From Paraburkholderia metrosideri (GTDB lineage Bacteria > Pseudomonadota > Gammaproteobacteria > Burkholderiales > Burkholderiaceae): a DNA stretch of 64,000 bases. Of the stretch, positions 41,417-50,478 are shown one piece after another. Under the pieces are notes generated by a model, which made no database searches, was not told the origin of the DNA, and saw nothing but the letters and a program-made list of their open reading frames with translations. The stretch spans positions 235,694 to 299,693 of the forward strand of contig NZ_CAJHCP010000010.1 of assembly GCF_904848625.1 (NCBI RefSeq). Reading direction: 5' to 3'. The translations under genes and the position numbers were made by a program. Numbering within the stretch: position 1 is the stretch's first letter; each line of letters begins with the position of its first letter.

Positions 41417-42664
41417 TTAAGCCGGAAACGTCATCGACACGACAAATCCGCCGTCTGCCGCGTTATCCGCGTGGAAAGCCCCGCCGTTATATCGCACGAG
41501 ACGTCGCACGATTGCCAGCCCCAGCCCGCAATGCGCGTCGCCGCTGCGGGCTTCGTCGAGTCGCACGAAGGGTTGTAACGCGCGGTCGAGTTGGCCTCCC
41601 GGAATGCCGCTGCCGTGATCGCGGACTTGCAGCGTGTAGTGCCCGTTGTGTCGCGAAGTTGAAATTTCGACTGGCGGATCGCCATACGTCAACGCGTTCT
41701 CAATCAGGTTCGTTAGAATCCGGTCGAGGTCGACGAGTGGCAAACCGAAGCCATCGCCCGCTTGCAGATCGACGCGCACGAGGGCGTCGTCCGCGAGACT
41801 ATCGCCGTAATGGCGGCGGCAATGTGCATCGACACTGGTATTGGGCGATGCGTCGGCCGTTTCGCGCGCGAAGTCCAGAAACTGGGTGACGATGCGCGAC
41901 AACGACTCGACGTCGCGCAGGAAGCCACGCCGATTTGCTTCGTCAGGCAGCAGATCCGCGCGCACCTGCATGCGCGTGATCGGCGCGCGAAGATCGTGTG
42001 CGACACCCGCCAGCATCACCGCGCGCTCCCGGTCTGCCTGCGCAAGCTCATGCACCATCTGGTTGAAGTCGACGATCAACTCCCTGACCTCGCGCGGCCC
42101 GCTCGCCTCGACCACCGGCGCGCGATGTCCAATGCGAAATTCACGTGCCGCAAGCGCTAACCGATGCAACGGGCGCTGCAAATACCACGCAGCGAACAAC
42201 GCAACGATCACGGCAAACGCCAGCATGACCGCCTGCGCCCCGAGGAAGCGCCGGGCCGGCAGGATACTGTTCCTCAGCACTAGCCAGCCTGGATGCCCCG
42301 CATACTGAACCCAGATCGTGCCGTTGGACGGATCGACCACTACATGACTGCCGGCCGGCAACTTCGCGCGCAAATCTCTTTCGAACGGACCGGACGTGTT
42401 GTCGCAAGGCGCGGAGCAGCCCTGACTGATCGCGTCGTCGCCCTTCACATAGGTCACGCCCAGCGTCTCCGATACCTGCGACGCCGCGAGCGGTCTGCCC
42501 GGTTCCGCTTCAAGCGCCAGCAGCAGCGCGCGCTGTGCATGGCCGGTGTCTAGCTGGCCGCGTTCGCTATCCACGAGAACCACAGCGGTGATGTGCACCA
42601 GCACGATCAGGCTCACCGTCATCAACGAGAGCCGGCCAAACAGCGTGTTAAGGGGATTCTTCAT
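41417..42664 (-). CDS. EnvZ-like membrane sensor histidine kinase
   Basis: 415 residues from MKNPLNTLFG. TM1 is at about 14-34, followed by a periplasmic domain with two cysteines (QGCSAPCDN), TM2 (about 140-160), HAMP, an H box (VAHDLRAPITRM) and HATPase motifs (NLIENALTYG, DHGSGIP, CGLGLAIV). It overlaps the response regulator gene by 17 bp. The pair is likely OmpR/EnvZ type; the signal is unknown. Confidence 0.95.
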   Translation of the reverse strand: MKNPLNTLFGRLSLMTVSLIVLVHITAVVLVDSERGQLDTGHAQRALLLALEAEPGRPLAASQVSETLGVTYVKGDDAISQGCSAPCDNTSGPFERDLRAKLPAGSHVVVDPSNGTIWVQYAGHPGWLVLRNSILPARRFLGAQAVMLAFAVIVALFAAWYLQRPLHRLALAAREFRIGHRAPVVEASGPREVRELIVDFNQMVHELAQADRERAVMLAGVAHDLRAPITRMQVRADLLPDEANRRGFLRDVESLSRIVTQFLDFARETADASPNTSVDAHCRRHYGDSLADDALVRVDLQAGDGFGLPLVDLDRILTNLIENALTYGDPPVEISTSRHNGHYTLQVRDHGSGIPGGQLDRALQPFVRLDEARSGDAHCGLGLAIVRRLVRYNGGAFHADNAADGGFVVSMTFPA

Positions 42665-43385
42665 CGTCACTGCTGCCGGGTACGAACATATAGCCGGTGC
42701 CGCGTATGGTCTGGATGCGGCGCGGGTTAGCGGGATCGTCTTCAAGCAGACGGCGCAGGCGCCACACCGGCACGTCGATCCCGCGTTCGGTCACTTCGGA
42801 ATAAGGGCCGTGCAGCAAATCGACGAGTCGGGAGCGCGACAGCGTTTCCATTGGATGTTGGGCTAGCACTTCGAGCAACGCATATTCGCTGCCGGTGAGC
42901 TTGAGCGGCTCCTCGTCACGAAATAGCGTGCGGCTCGCGAAGTCGAGCCGGAAACGGCCGAAGCGCAACGCATCGCGTTTCTCGACGGGTGCGGTTGTGG
43001 CAGCGGGTGGCGCATGCCGACGCAGCACGGCATGGATGCGCGCCAGCAGTTCCTGCGGCATGAACGGCTTGCCGAGATAATCGTCGGCGCCGAGTTCGAG
43101 GCCGATCACACGATCGACGCCGTCGGCTCGCGCGGTCAGCATGATCACGGGAATCGTGTCGCCGCTCGCGCGCAATTGGCGCAGCGCACTGAGGCCGTCG
43201 ATGCCCGGCATCATCAGATCGAGCACGATGATCGAAGGCCGCTCGCGTTCGAGCCGGCGGGCCAGATGGTTTGCGTCGTGCAGCACGGACATGTCGATGC
43301 CGCGTTGCTGGAAGAAGGTGCGCAGGAGATCACGCAAGTCGGCGTCGTCGTCGACCAGCAAAACCTGGATGGGCGTGTCGGACAT
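42648..43385 (-). CDS. OmpR/PhoB-family response regulator
   Basis: 245 residues. The receiver domain has phospho-acceptor Asp in IIVLDLMMPG and Lys in LGKPF. The winged-helix output domain (about 140-235) ends RRIQTIRGTGYMFV, typical of OmpR. The first gene of a two-gene operon, with the kinase gene overlapping its end. Confidence 0.96.
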   Translation of the reverse strand: MSDTPIQVLLVDDDADLRDLLRTFFQQRGIDMSVLHDANHLARRLERERPSIIVLDLMMPGIDGLSALRQLRASGDTIPVIMLTARADGVDRVIGLELGADDYLGKPFMPQELLARIHAVLRRHAPPAATTAPVEKRDALRFGRFRLDFASRTLFRDEEPLKLTGSEYALLEVLAQHPMETLSRSRLVDLLHGPYSEVTERGIDVPVWRLRRLLEDDPANPRRIQTIRGTGYMFVPGSSDDEESP

Positions 43386-44124
43386 GGCTGGGCCCTGATC
43401 GATGAGGACAATTGATGGACGGCGTCGCCGCCACTGTCACACGCCGCAATATAGCGAATCGGGTGGTGGCAGCGGTTTCGGGTTCTTATGCACGCTTACA
43501 GTTTATTACGATGGGCTGGGCCGTTCGAGTTCGACAGGTGAGGATATTCGGGAATCGATGAGGTGAGAATGTGCGTACCTTTGGTCGCACGTTAACTTCT
43601 TCGGTGAGGGAATACGGGAGCGCGAAGATAAGGCGAGTAGCGCAGCGGAAAAGGACGACGCATGAGGAAGAATTTCTTCCTGCTCATATACAAGAGCAAT
43701 TTGTACGGAATAAAAACCTTCTATTCCAGCCAAATGAAATTGACAGTGAAATTCAATGATAGCCGCGCTTCTCTAGCGGAAAATTTTTTCTAAAAATCGC
43801 CCGATGCTACGATCCGCTTCCGCAAATTGATGCGTTAAGCACCATCAGAGCCGCGCCGGTATTGAAGCGGTTGTCACAGGCAACGCTAAAATTTGTTGGC
43901 ACCGCGATAGCCATAAGAATTGGAAAAGGCAATAAATAACGGCATCTATAAGGAAAACTTTAGAGAAAAATTTCACCCTCTAATTGTCTGAAAAAATCCA
44001 ATTCAGTCATCGCTTAGTAACATGCATCGGCAATACTCCGCGGCGCTACAAGTCGAATCATATTTCGCATAAAACGCGCTGCTCCGATCGAGGGCTGACG
44101 CGAAGGCCAGCCTCGGGGGTTCAC
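43386..44124. other. Long divergent intergenic region with iterons and AT-rich DNA
   Basis: It separates the two-component pair from the chemosensory operon. Iteron-like sequences are at 43534-43620. The stretch 43660-44000 is AT-rich, which would suit promoters and silencing by H-NS-type proteins. No gene recognised. Confidence 0.6.
43534..43620 (-). repeat. Three distal iterons (one poor)
   Basis: AGGTGAGGATATTCGGGAA near 43536, a weak AGGTGAGAATG near 43561 and CGGTGAGGGAATACGGGAG near 43602. They are inverted relative to the origin array and of the TTCGGGA type. Confidence 0.75.
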
Positions 44125-46515
44125 ATGACGATCCGTCATCGCATTACGCTATTGGTTGTTCTGATGTTTGTCGCCTTGTCGGCGATCGGCGGCTACGCCG
44201 TGTTCCAGACGCGCGGCAGCGCGGCCGAAGTGCGCAAGGTGACGGAGGGTGTCGTGCCGAGCGCGCTCGCGTCCGCCGACCTCGTGTCGCAAGTCAAGGA
44301 CGTGCAGCTCGCCACGATGACGCTGGTCTACGCGCCCGACGCCAATATGGTGGCGCAGGCACAGGACGAGTTGAAGAAGAAAAAGGCGACGCTGCAACAG
44401 GCACTCGCGTTGCAGGGGAAAGAGGCCGCGAGCCACGCGCAGCAGGGTCTCGTCACGCAGGCCACCGAGAGCCTCGCGAACTACTTCTCCGCGATCGACG
44501 ACACGGCAAAGATGAAGGCCGACGGCAAGAACGAACTCGCGCAAGCGTATCTGTTCGCCAACGTCGCGCAGTATCGTGATGAACTCGAAGGCATTGTCGA
44601 GACCTTGCGTGTCGAGAAAAATCGCGAGAAAGACGAGGCGATCACGACACTGAACGCGACGCTCGCCACCACGACCACGGCAATTGCAGCGGTCACCGGC
44701 ATCGCGATCATTCTGCTGACCTCGATCGGCTCGCTGCTCTATCGCCAGATCACGCGTCCGCTCAGCCGCATGCAAGGCATGATGAGCGAGATCGCGTCGA
44801 GTCAGGACTTCACGCGCCGCGTGCCGGTAGGCCGGCTCGATGAGATCGGCCATTCGATCGTCGCCTTCAACGGCATGATCGCGAAGATTCAGGAGAGCTC
44901 CGCGCAACTCAAGCAGAAAACCGCCGACATTCAGGCCATGTTGCAGAACATGCAGCAGGGCATCCTGACGGTGGTCGACGGCGCGGTGATTCACTCGGAA
45001 TACTCGGCGTATCTGGAAGACATCTTCGAGACGAAGGATATCGCGGGCCGCGCGCTAATGGATCTCGTGTTCAGTGACACCGACCTCGGTGCCGACACGC
45101 TGTCGCAGATCGAAGCCGCAACCCACGCATGCCTGGGCGAAGACAGCATCAACTTCGTGTTCAATCAGCACCTGCTGGTCGGCGAGATTTCGCGGAACCT
45201 GCCCGATGGCCGCGCGAAGATTCTCGATCTGACGTGGTCGGCGATTACGGATGAGAACGACGTCATCGTGCGTTTGATGCTGTGCGTGCGCGACGTCACC
45301 GAACTGCGCAAGCTCGCGGCGGAGGCCAGCGAACAGCGTCGTCGCCTCGATATGATCGGCGAGATTCTTGCGGTTAGCGAAGAGAAGTTTCATCACTTCA
45401 TTGAAAGCTCGGCGGGGTTTGTCAGCGAGAACGAGCGGATCATCCGCAAGCATTCGGAAGCGGATCATGCGGCGATTGCCGAGTTGTTCCGCAACATGCA
45501 CACCATCAAAGGCAATGCGCGGACCTACAATCTTCAGCATCTGACCAACGTCGTGCACGAAACCGAGCGCAGCTATCACGAACTGCGCCAACCGGACGCG
45601 GATCGCTCGTGGGATCAGGAACATCTGATGCAGGAGTTGACGCGGGTTCGCGAGGCAATCGAGAGCTACGCGAGAATCAACGAACAGAGCCTGGGCCGCA
45701 AAGCGAAGGGGCAGCCGAACGATGCGGGCAACGCGGGCCGCTACGTGATGGTCGGCAAGGACGACATCCAGCAGACGCTGAGCCTGCTCGACAAAACCAA
45801 TGCTGACGAGCTGCACGAACTGCAATCGATGCGCGATTCGCTGCGCCGCACGCTGCGCGCATTAGGCAGCGAAAGCGTACGCGACGCACTCTCCGGCGTG
45901 CTGGATTCGCTGCCTTCACTTGCCAGTGAGTTGGGCAAGCCCGCACCGGTCGTACAGATCGACGACAACGGCTACCGTCTGCGAGGCCAGGCTGGCGGGA
46001 CGTTGAGCAATGTGTTCGTGCATCTGCTGCGCAATTCGATCGACCACGGCATCGAATCCGCCGAAGCGCGCAGCGCACAAGGCAAGAGCGCGGCGGGCAC
46101 GATCAATGTCGAAGTAGGCGTGGACAGCGGCGCATTGCAGATCACCCTCAGCGACGATGGCCGTGGCCTCGCACTCGAACGGATTCGCGGAATCGCCATG
46201 CAGCGCGGCTGGATTAGTGCCGACGACATGCTGAGCGACGAAGCCGTCGCCGACTTCATCTTCCGTCCGGGCTTCTCGACGGCGGAAACGGTGACGGAAG
46301 TATCGGGCCGGGGCGTCGGTATGGACGCGGTGCGCGATTTTCTGCGGCGCGAAAACGGCAGCATCGAACTGCGTTTTACCGACGATCATAAGGGCGCGTC
46401 GTTCCGTCAGTTTCAGACCATCGTCAGTCTGCCCGACAGCTTCGCCGTGGATACATTGGGCGTTCAGGCGCGCGACGAAGCCGGTGATCTGACACTCGAC
46501 GCGATCGCAAGTTGA
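44125..46515 (+). CDS. Receptor-CheA fusion: membrane sensor with HAMP, PAS-like, Hpt and CheA-type ATPase domains
   Basis: 796 residues. TM1 (about 8-26), a four-helix-bundle MCP-type sensor, TM2 (about 180-205) and HAMP come first. A PAS-like region (about 265-390) follows, then an Hpt domain with H459 in MHTIKGNAR. The CheA-type ATPase domain shows HLLRNSIDHG (near 633), DDGRGL and SGRGVGMDAV. There is no CheW-like P5 domain at the C-terminus. The usual receptor and CheA are thus in one polypeptide. It leads a five-gene operon with CheX-like and CheY genes. An upstream extension was rejected. Confidence 0.9.
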   Translation: MTIRHRITLLVVLMFVALSAIGGYAVFQTRGSAAEVRKVTEGVVPSALASADLVSQVKDVQLATMTLVYAPDANMVAQAQDELKKKKATLQQALALQGKEAASHAQQGLVTQATESLANYFSAIDDTAKMKADGKNELAQAYLFANVAQYRDELEGIVETLRVEKNREKDEAITTLNATLATTTTAIAAVTGIAIILLTSIGSLLYRQITRPLSRMQGMMSEIASSQDFTRRVPVGRLDEIGHSIVAFNGMIAKIQESSAQLKQKTADIQAMLQNMQQGILTVVDGAVIHSEYSAYLEDIFETKDIAGRALMDLVFSDTDLGADTLSQIEAATHACLGEDSINFVFNQHLLVGEISRNLPDGRAKILDLTWSAITDENDVIVRLMLCVRDVTELRKLAAEASEQRRRLDMIGEILAVSEEKFHHFIESSAGFVSENERIIRKHSEADHAAIAELFRNMHTIKGNARTYNLQHLTNVVHETERSYHELRQPDADRSWDQEHLMQELTRVREAIESYARINEQSLGRKAKGQPNDAGNAGRYVMVGKDDIQQTLSLLDKTNADELHELQSMRDSLRRTLRALGSESVRDALSGVLDSLPSLASELGKPAPVVQIDDNGYRLRGQAGGTLSNVFVHLLRNSIDHGIESAEARSAQGKSAAGTINVEVGVDSGALQITLSDDGRGLALERIRGIAMQRGWISADDMLSDEAVADFIFRPGFSTAETVTEVSGRGVGMDAVRDFLRRENGSIELRFTDDHKGASFRQFQTIVSLPDSFAVDTLGVQARDEAGDLTLDAIAS

Positions 46516-46540
46516 GCACCGGCTGACGGACATCGAAGGA

Positions 46541-47281
46541 ATGGTTGTGATCCAACAGTGTTTATTGGGGGCGCTGGCGGGCGGCGCGGTGGCCGCTGTG
46601 CTGGCGTACGCCGCGCACAAGCTGCACAGCGTCAGGCTGGGCACGCGGCTGCGTGCCGAAGCACACGCGTTGACCGTCTCGCACGAAGCCGGGCAGTCGG
46701 CACATCAGCGCGCGATCGACGAACACGAACAGGTCGAACAGGCGTTGCACGCGCTGACCGCGCAATTGCGTGACGAGTTGGCCCAGCAATCCGCGAGTGT
46801 CGAAGAACTTCGTGCGGCGCTCGACGCAGTGACTGGAAACAGAGAACAGTGGTTGCGCCAGGCGCAGCAGATCGCGAGCGAAGCCGCACGCCTGAAAAGT
46901 CTCGGCGCAACCTTCGAGCGCTGGCACGAACAGATGATCTCGCTGATGACGCAAAACCACGACATGCACGCGAAGAATCAGGAGCTGTCGTCGATTGTGC
47001 GGCATGTGGTGATCGTGTCGCTGAATGCGTCGATTGAAGCGGCGCGCGCGGGCCCGGCCGGCCGCGGCTTCGCGGTGGTGGCGAGCGAAGTGCGCTCGCT
47101 CGCCGCGCGTTCCGAAGAGTTGTCGAAGAGCTACCGTGACAGCCTGCATCGCAACGATTTGACCACCACGTCAACGTTTCAGGATATTCAGGCCGGCGGC
47201 AAGATGATTGCGGCGTCGCTTGCCAGTGTCGAGTCGCTGGCCAACCAGTTTCACGCGCGGCTCGACGAGGTGACGGCGTGA
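46541..47281 (+). CDS. Membrane-anchored MCP signalling fragment
   Basis: 246 residues. An N-terminal membrane anchor (about 3-24) is followed by a long coiled coil with the MCP hairpin-tip-like sequence VSLNASIEAARAGPAGRGFAVVASEVRSLA. There is no periplasmic sensor or HAMP. The hairpin is short and lacks clear methylation helices. The start may be ATG at 46541 or GTG at 46547, which has better AAGGA spacing. The stop overlaps the next gene (GTGA). Confidence 0.87.
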   Translation: MVVIQQCLLGALAGGAVAAVLAYAAHKLHSVRLGTRLRAEAHALTVSHEAGQSAHQRAIDEHEQVEQALHALTAQLRDELAQQSASVEELRAALDAVTGNREQWLRQAQQIASEAARLKSLGATFERWHEQMISLMTQNHDMHAKNQELSSIVRHVVIVSLNASIEAARAGPAGRGFAVVASEVRSLAARSEELSKSYRDSLHRNDLTTTSTFQDIQAGGKMIAASLASVESLANQFHARLDEVTA

Positions 47282-47817
47282 TTTCGGCGGATGCGCAAAA
47301 CAGCTTCGATCGCATTTTTCGCAAGGCTGCACAGGCCCGCCTGCCGATTGACACAAGCGATCTGTGCGGGATCGCGCCGATCGCCAACGCGAGTGCCGGT
47401 GCAACGAAAAACACTCAGGTGGTCGTACTGACCATCTCGTCGATTGTGTTTCGAATGCTGCTGATTCTCCATTTCGACGAAGACGACACCACGCACCGTT
47501 ACTACCTGAAAGACAACGACGAACGACCATTCCAGGAAGTCTTCCTGGAAATCTGCAACCTGTGTTGCGGCGCGATGAACCAGGAATTGCTGAGCTACTT
47601 CCCCGATCTCGGCATGTCGACGCCTTACGTGCTGAACGCGCAGTGTTTGCCGCATCTGCATGAGCTGAAGCCGGGGTTGCTGTCGTCGTATTCGGTGACG
47701 CTTAACGACAGCGTGCGGCTCGCCGCGACCGTCTGCGTGTGCGCGCACGCACCGATCGATTTCGTCGCTGACACCAGCGCGACTGAAGAAACCAGCGGCG
47801 AACTGGAACTGTTCTGA
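47278..47817 (+). CDS. CheX/CheC-like protein (putative phosphatase)
   Basis: 179 residues, GTG start overlapping the MCP gene stop. E87-x3-E91-x2-N94 followed by P116 approximates the CheC/CheX signature [S/D]-x3-E-x2-N-x22-P, with Glu at the first position and a 21-residue gap. It might dephosphorylate the CheY-like protein encoded two genes on. The similarity is visible only at this motif, so the call is tentative. Confidence 0.55.
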   Translation: MISADAQNSFDRIFRKAAQARLPIDTSDLCGIAPIANASAGATKNTQVVVLTISSIVFRMLLILHFDEDDTTHRYYLKDNDERPFQEVFLEICNLCCGAMNQELLSYFPDLGMSTPYVLNAQCLPHLHELKPGLLSSYSVTLNDSVRLAATVCVCAHAPIDFVADTSATEETSGELELF

Positions 47818-47825
47818 GCAAGAGA

Positions 47826-48806
47826 ATGGAAAAAATGAATAGCAACGAACCGGTCAGCAAGGTGCTGGTGGTGGACGACTGCCCGATGCACAAAGACGCG
47901 CTGAAGCGCTTTTGCGATGAACACAATCTGGTCGGCGTGAAAGTCGGCAAGAACCGTTTGCAGTCGGTGCTGCGCTCGAATATCGATCTCGGCGCGGTGC
48001 TGTTCGCTGAGAACTGCGCAGGGTCGCCCGAGGCCAGCGCGGAACTCGCGATCCGGATCAACGCGGTGCGGCCCGAGTTACCGATCATCATGCGGCGCGA
48101 TAACGACGCCGGTATGGACGACCTGCCGGAAAGCCTGCGCCGGGTAGTCTGCGCAACCTATGTCGCGCACGACATGGCGCCGTTGCGCCGCGTGATCGAC
48201 GAATACATTTTCAGCCAGGATTATCCGAATGCGCTGGTGCGCGGCATCGCCGACATGACCCAGGCGATTCTCGGCGACGTGTTCAAGGACCTGACCATCA
48301 CGTGCGACACGCCGTACATCGTGCGCGACCGGATTATTTTCGGCGAAGTGTTCAGCCTGATTCCACTGGAAAGCCCGTGGTGTCGCGGCTATATGACGAT
48401 GCAGGCCGAAGAGGCGCCGATTCTCGATCTGCTCGATCGCTACCGGATGATCGACAACGCGCCCGAAGGCGAAGCCGATTTTCGCGATCTGAATAGCGTG
48501 CTCGGTGAAGTAACGAATCTCGTCTGGGGATCGTTCAAGAACCGCTATGTCGGCGATGCCGATGCGTGGCAGCGCAGCGAAGTGCAAGTGCCGCTGCTGG
48601 TGAATCACAAGCACAAGTACATCTCGTTCGGCAGCGGCAATCCGCAACTGTGCTTCATGTACTGGCTGAAGGACCCGCACACGGGCCGCGCGGTCCGGCT
48701 GCATCAACGTTTTGTGTTCAGCCTGAGCTGGTCGCCGGAAGACTTCAGGGAAGTCACGCGCGATGTTGGCGAGATGGTCGAAGCAGGTGAGCTGGATCTG
48801 TTCTGA
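47826..48806 (+). CDS. Pseudo-receiver fused to a CheX-like domain
   Basis: 326 residues. The N-terminal ~125 residues look like a receiver (VLVVDDCPM), but the phospho-acceptor position after strand 3 reads GAVLFAENC, so the Asp is lost (Ala61). The C-terminal domain carries S224-x3-E228-x2-N231, a CheX/CheC active-site motif. It may be a phosphatase localised or switched by an inactive receiver. It is in the operon between the CheX-like and CheY genes. Confidence 0.75.
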   Translation: MEKMNSNEPVSKVLVVDDCPMHKDALKRFCDEHNLVGVKVGKNRLQSVLRSNIDLGAVLFAENCAGSPEASAELAIRINAVRPELPIIMRRDNDAGMDDLPESLRRVVCATYVAHDMAPLRRVIDEYIFSQDYPNALVRGIADMTQAILGDVFKDLTITCDTPYIVRDRIIFGEVFSLIPLESPWCRGYMTMQAEEAPILDLLDRYRMIDNAPEGEADFRDLNSVLGEVTNLVWGSFKNRYVGDADAWQRSEVQVPLLVNHKHKYISFGSGNPQLCFMYWLKDPHTGRAVRLHQRFVFSLSWSPEDFREVTRDVGEMVEAGELDLF

Positions 48807-48833
48807 GTAGTGTCAAAGGTTAAAGGAAACAAC

Positions 48834-49199
48834 ATGTCGAAAATTCTGGTGGTAGATGACTCGAGTACGGTGCGCGACGAAGTGGCCGGTTTTCTGAAGA
48901 AAAATGGTCTGGATGTCGATACGGCAGTGGACGGCAAGGACGGCCTCGCCAAGTTGAAGTCGAGCCCCGGCATCAAGCTGGTGATCAGCGACGTCAACAT
49001 GCCGAATATGGACGGCCTGACGATGGTCGAAAAGATTCGCGGCGAGCTCGCCAACAAGACCGTCAACGTGATCATGCTGACGACCGAAAGCAGCCCCGCA
49101 ATGAAGGAGCGCGGCAAGGCGGCGGGCGTCAAAGGCTGGATCGTCAAGCCGTTCAAGGGCGACGCTGTGCTGGAAACGTTCCGCAAGCTGGCAAGCTGA
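48834..49199 (+). CDS. CheY-like response regulator
   Basis: 121 residues, a stand-alone receiver. D8-D9, phospho-acceptor D53 (VISDVNMPNMDG), Thr83/Thr84 and K105 (IVKPF) are intact. AAAGGAA precedes the ATG. It is the last gene of the receptor-CheA operon and its likely phosphate acceptor, with two CheX-like phosphatase candidates upstream. Confidence 0.94.
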   Translation: MSKILVVDDSSTVRDEVAGFLKKNGLDVDTAVDGKDGLAKLKSSPGIKLVISDVNMPNMDGLTMVEKIRGELANKTVNVIMLTTESSPAMKERGKAAGVKGWIVKPFKGDAVLETFRKLAS

Positions 49200-49258
49200 A
49201 GCGGGGGCGGCGCGACGGAGATACGGTGGCGATTGGCGGCAATTCGGTTGAAATCGCC

Positions 49259-49279
49259 AAAGGTGAGGTTTTTCGGGAG
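49259..49279 (-). repeat. Single distal iteron, canonical type
   Basis: AAAGGTGAGGTTTTTCGGGA, a near-exact match to the origin consensus in inverse orientation, 60 bp after the CheY gene. Confidence 0.92.
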
Positions 49280-49377
49280 TCGCGCGCCCGTCATTTGCAA
49301 AGCATGATTCGCTATAACGGCGGCGGTTGAAACACGTTAGTCTCCCAATGAACATGATCGACTTGGGATGACCTGCA

Positions 49378-49464
49378 ATGACCGCGAAGCCTTCTGAAAG
49401 CACCGGCGCCGTAACGGCGGATGCGATCGCGCCGATCATGCACGTCCCGGCACGAGCAGCTTGA
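49378..49464 (+). CDS. Possible 28-residue leader peptide
   Basis: The frame reads MTAKPSESTGAVTADAIAPI then MHVPARAA and stops 13 bp before the glutamine amidotransferase start, inside that gene's ribosome-site region. GGGATG upstream is a weak ribosome site. It could be a coupled leader or chance. Confidence 0.3.
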   Translation: MTAKPSESTGAVTADAIAPIMHVPARAA

Positions 49465-49477
49465 GGCGGGGCCGGAC

Positions 49478-50335
49478 ATGTGCCAGTTGCTCGCCCTTAG
49501 CTGCGCCGAACCCACCGACGTCAGTTTCTCGCTGACAGGCTTTGCCGCGCGCGGCGGCCTGACCGATCATCACGTCGATGGTTGGGGCGTGGCGTTTTAC
49601 GAAGACCGCGCATGCCGCGTATTCGTCGACGAAAAGCCCGCATATCAATCGCCGGTCGCCGAGTTTCTGAAGAGCTATCCGATCAAGTCGCGCAATGTCG
49701 TGGCGCATATCCGCAAGGCAACGCAGGGCGGCGCGCGGGTCGAGAACTGCCATCCGTTCATGCGCGAGTTGCGCGGCCAGCAATGGGTATTCGCGCACAA
49801 CGGCGATCTGCACGCACTCGGTCAGCAGTGGGAGCCGGGGCCATTCACGCCGGTCGGCACGACCGATAGCGAAGAGGCGTTCTGCTTCATCATGAACCGC
49901 CTGCACGCGCATTTCGCTGCGCATGCCGACGCCAACGCGGACGACATCGACGCACTGTTCGATGTCATCGAACAAGCAACCCGCACGCTGAACCCCTTTG
50001 GTATTTTCAATTTCGTGCTGTCGAACGGCAACGCGCAGTTTGCTTTTTGCTCGACGCGATTGTCGTACGTAATACGCCACTGGCCGTTTTCCAGCGCACG
50101 CCTGGTTGACGGCGATCTGACGGTGGATTTCGCCGAACGCGGCACGCCCGCTGACCGCACGGCGGTGATCGCCACCACTCCGCTGACCGATGAAGTCTGG
50201 ACCACCTGCCAATCCGGCGATCTGCTGATGTTCCGTAGCGGCGCGCTGGTACGACGCGCTCATGTGCCGGTTCCCGCTGAGGTCATCGCACGCTCGAAGT
50301 ACGCGCTGTCCGAACGGTCCGCCATCCCTGCGTGA
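49478..50335 (+). CDS. Class II glutamine amidotransferase (YafJ-like)
   Basis: 285 residues beginning MCQLLALSCAEP, so Cys2 becomes the N-terminal nucleophile after Met removal. HHVDGWGVAFY, AHIRKAT, NCHPF and FAHNGDLH are the glutamine-binding motifs of the Ntn-type class II domain. No synthase domain is attached, so the ammonia acceptor is unknown. An upstream in-frame ATG (49421) was rejected because it would bury the catalytic Cys. Confidence 0.92.
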   Translation: MCQLLALSCAEPTDVSFSLTGFAARGGLTDHHVDGWGVAFYEDRACRVFVDEKPAYQSPVAEFLKSYPIKSRNVVAHIRKATQGGARVENCHPFMRELRGQQWVFAHNGDLHALGQQWEPGPFTPVGTTDSEEAFCFIMNRLHAHFAAHADANADDIDALFDVIEQATRTLNPFGIFNFVLSNGNAQFAFCSTRLSYVIRHWPFSSARLVDGDLTVDFAERGTPADRTAVIATTPLTDEVWTTCQSGDLLMFRSGALVRRAHVPVPAEVIARSKYALSERSAIPA

Positions 50336-50478
50336 TCTCGCGGATGCACGCGCGCTGATAAGCGGCGCGTCGGCACTTTGATATCTATTGAAGAATTAGT
50401 TAGTTTGCCGACACAAATCCTTCTCGTATCGTTGCAACGGTTTTAAACAACTACAGCATTGATACGGGAACTCTAACA

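Noticed and set aside
43984..44124. 47-codon extension of the receptor-CheA gene
   Set aside because: It would put residues before the first membrane segment, which starts right after MTIRHR at 44125, where a G-rich ribosome site is present.
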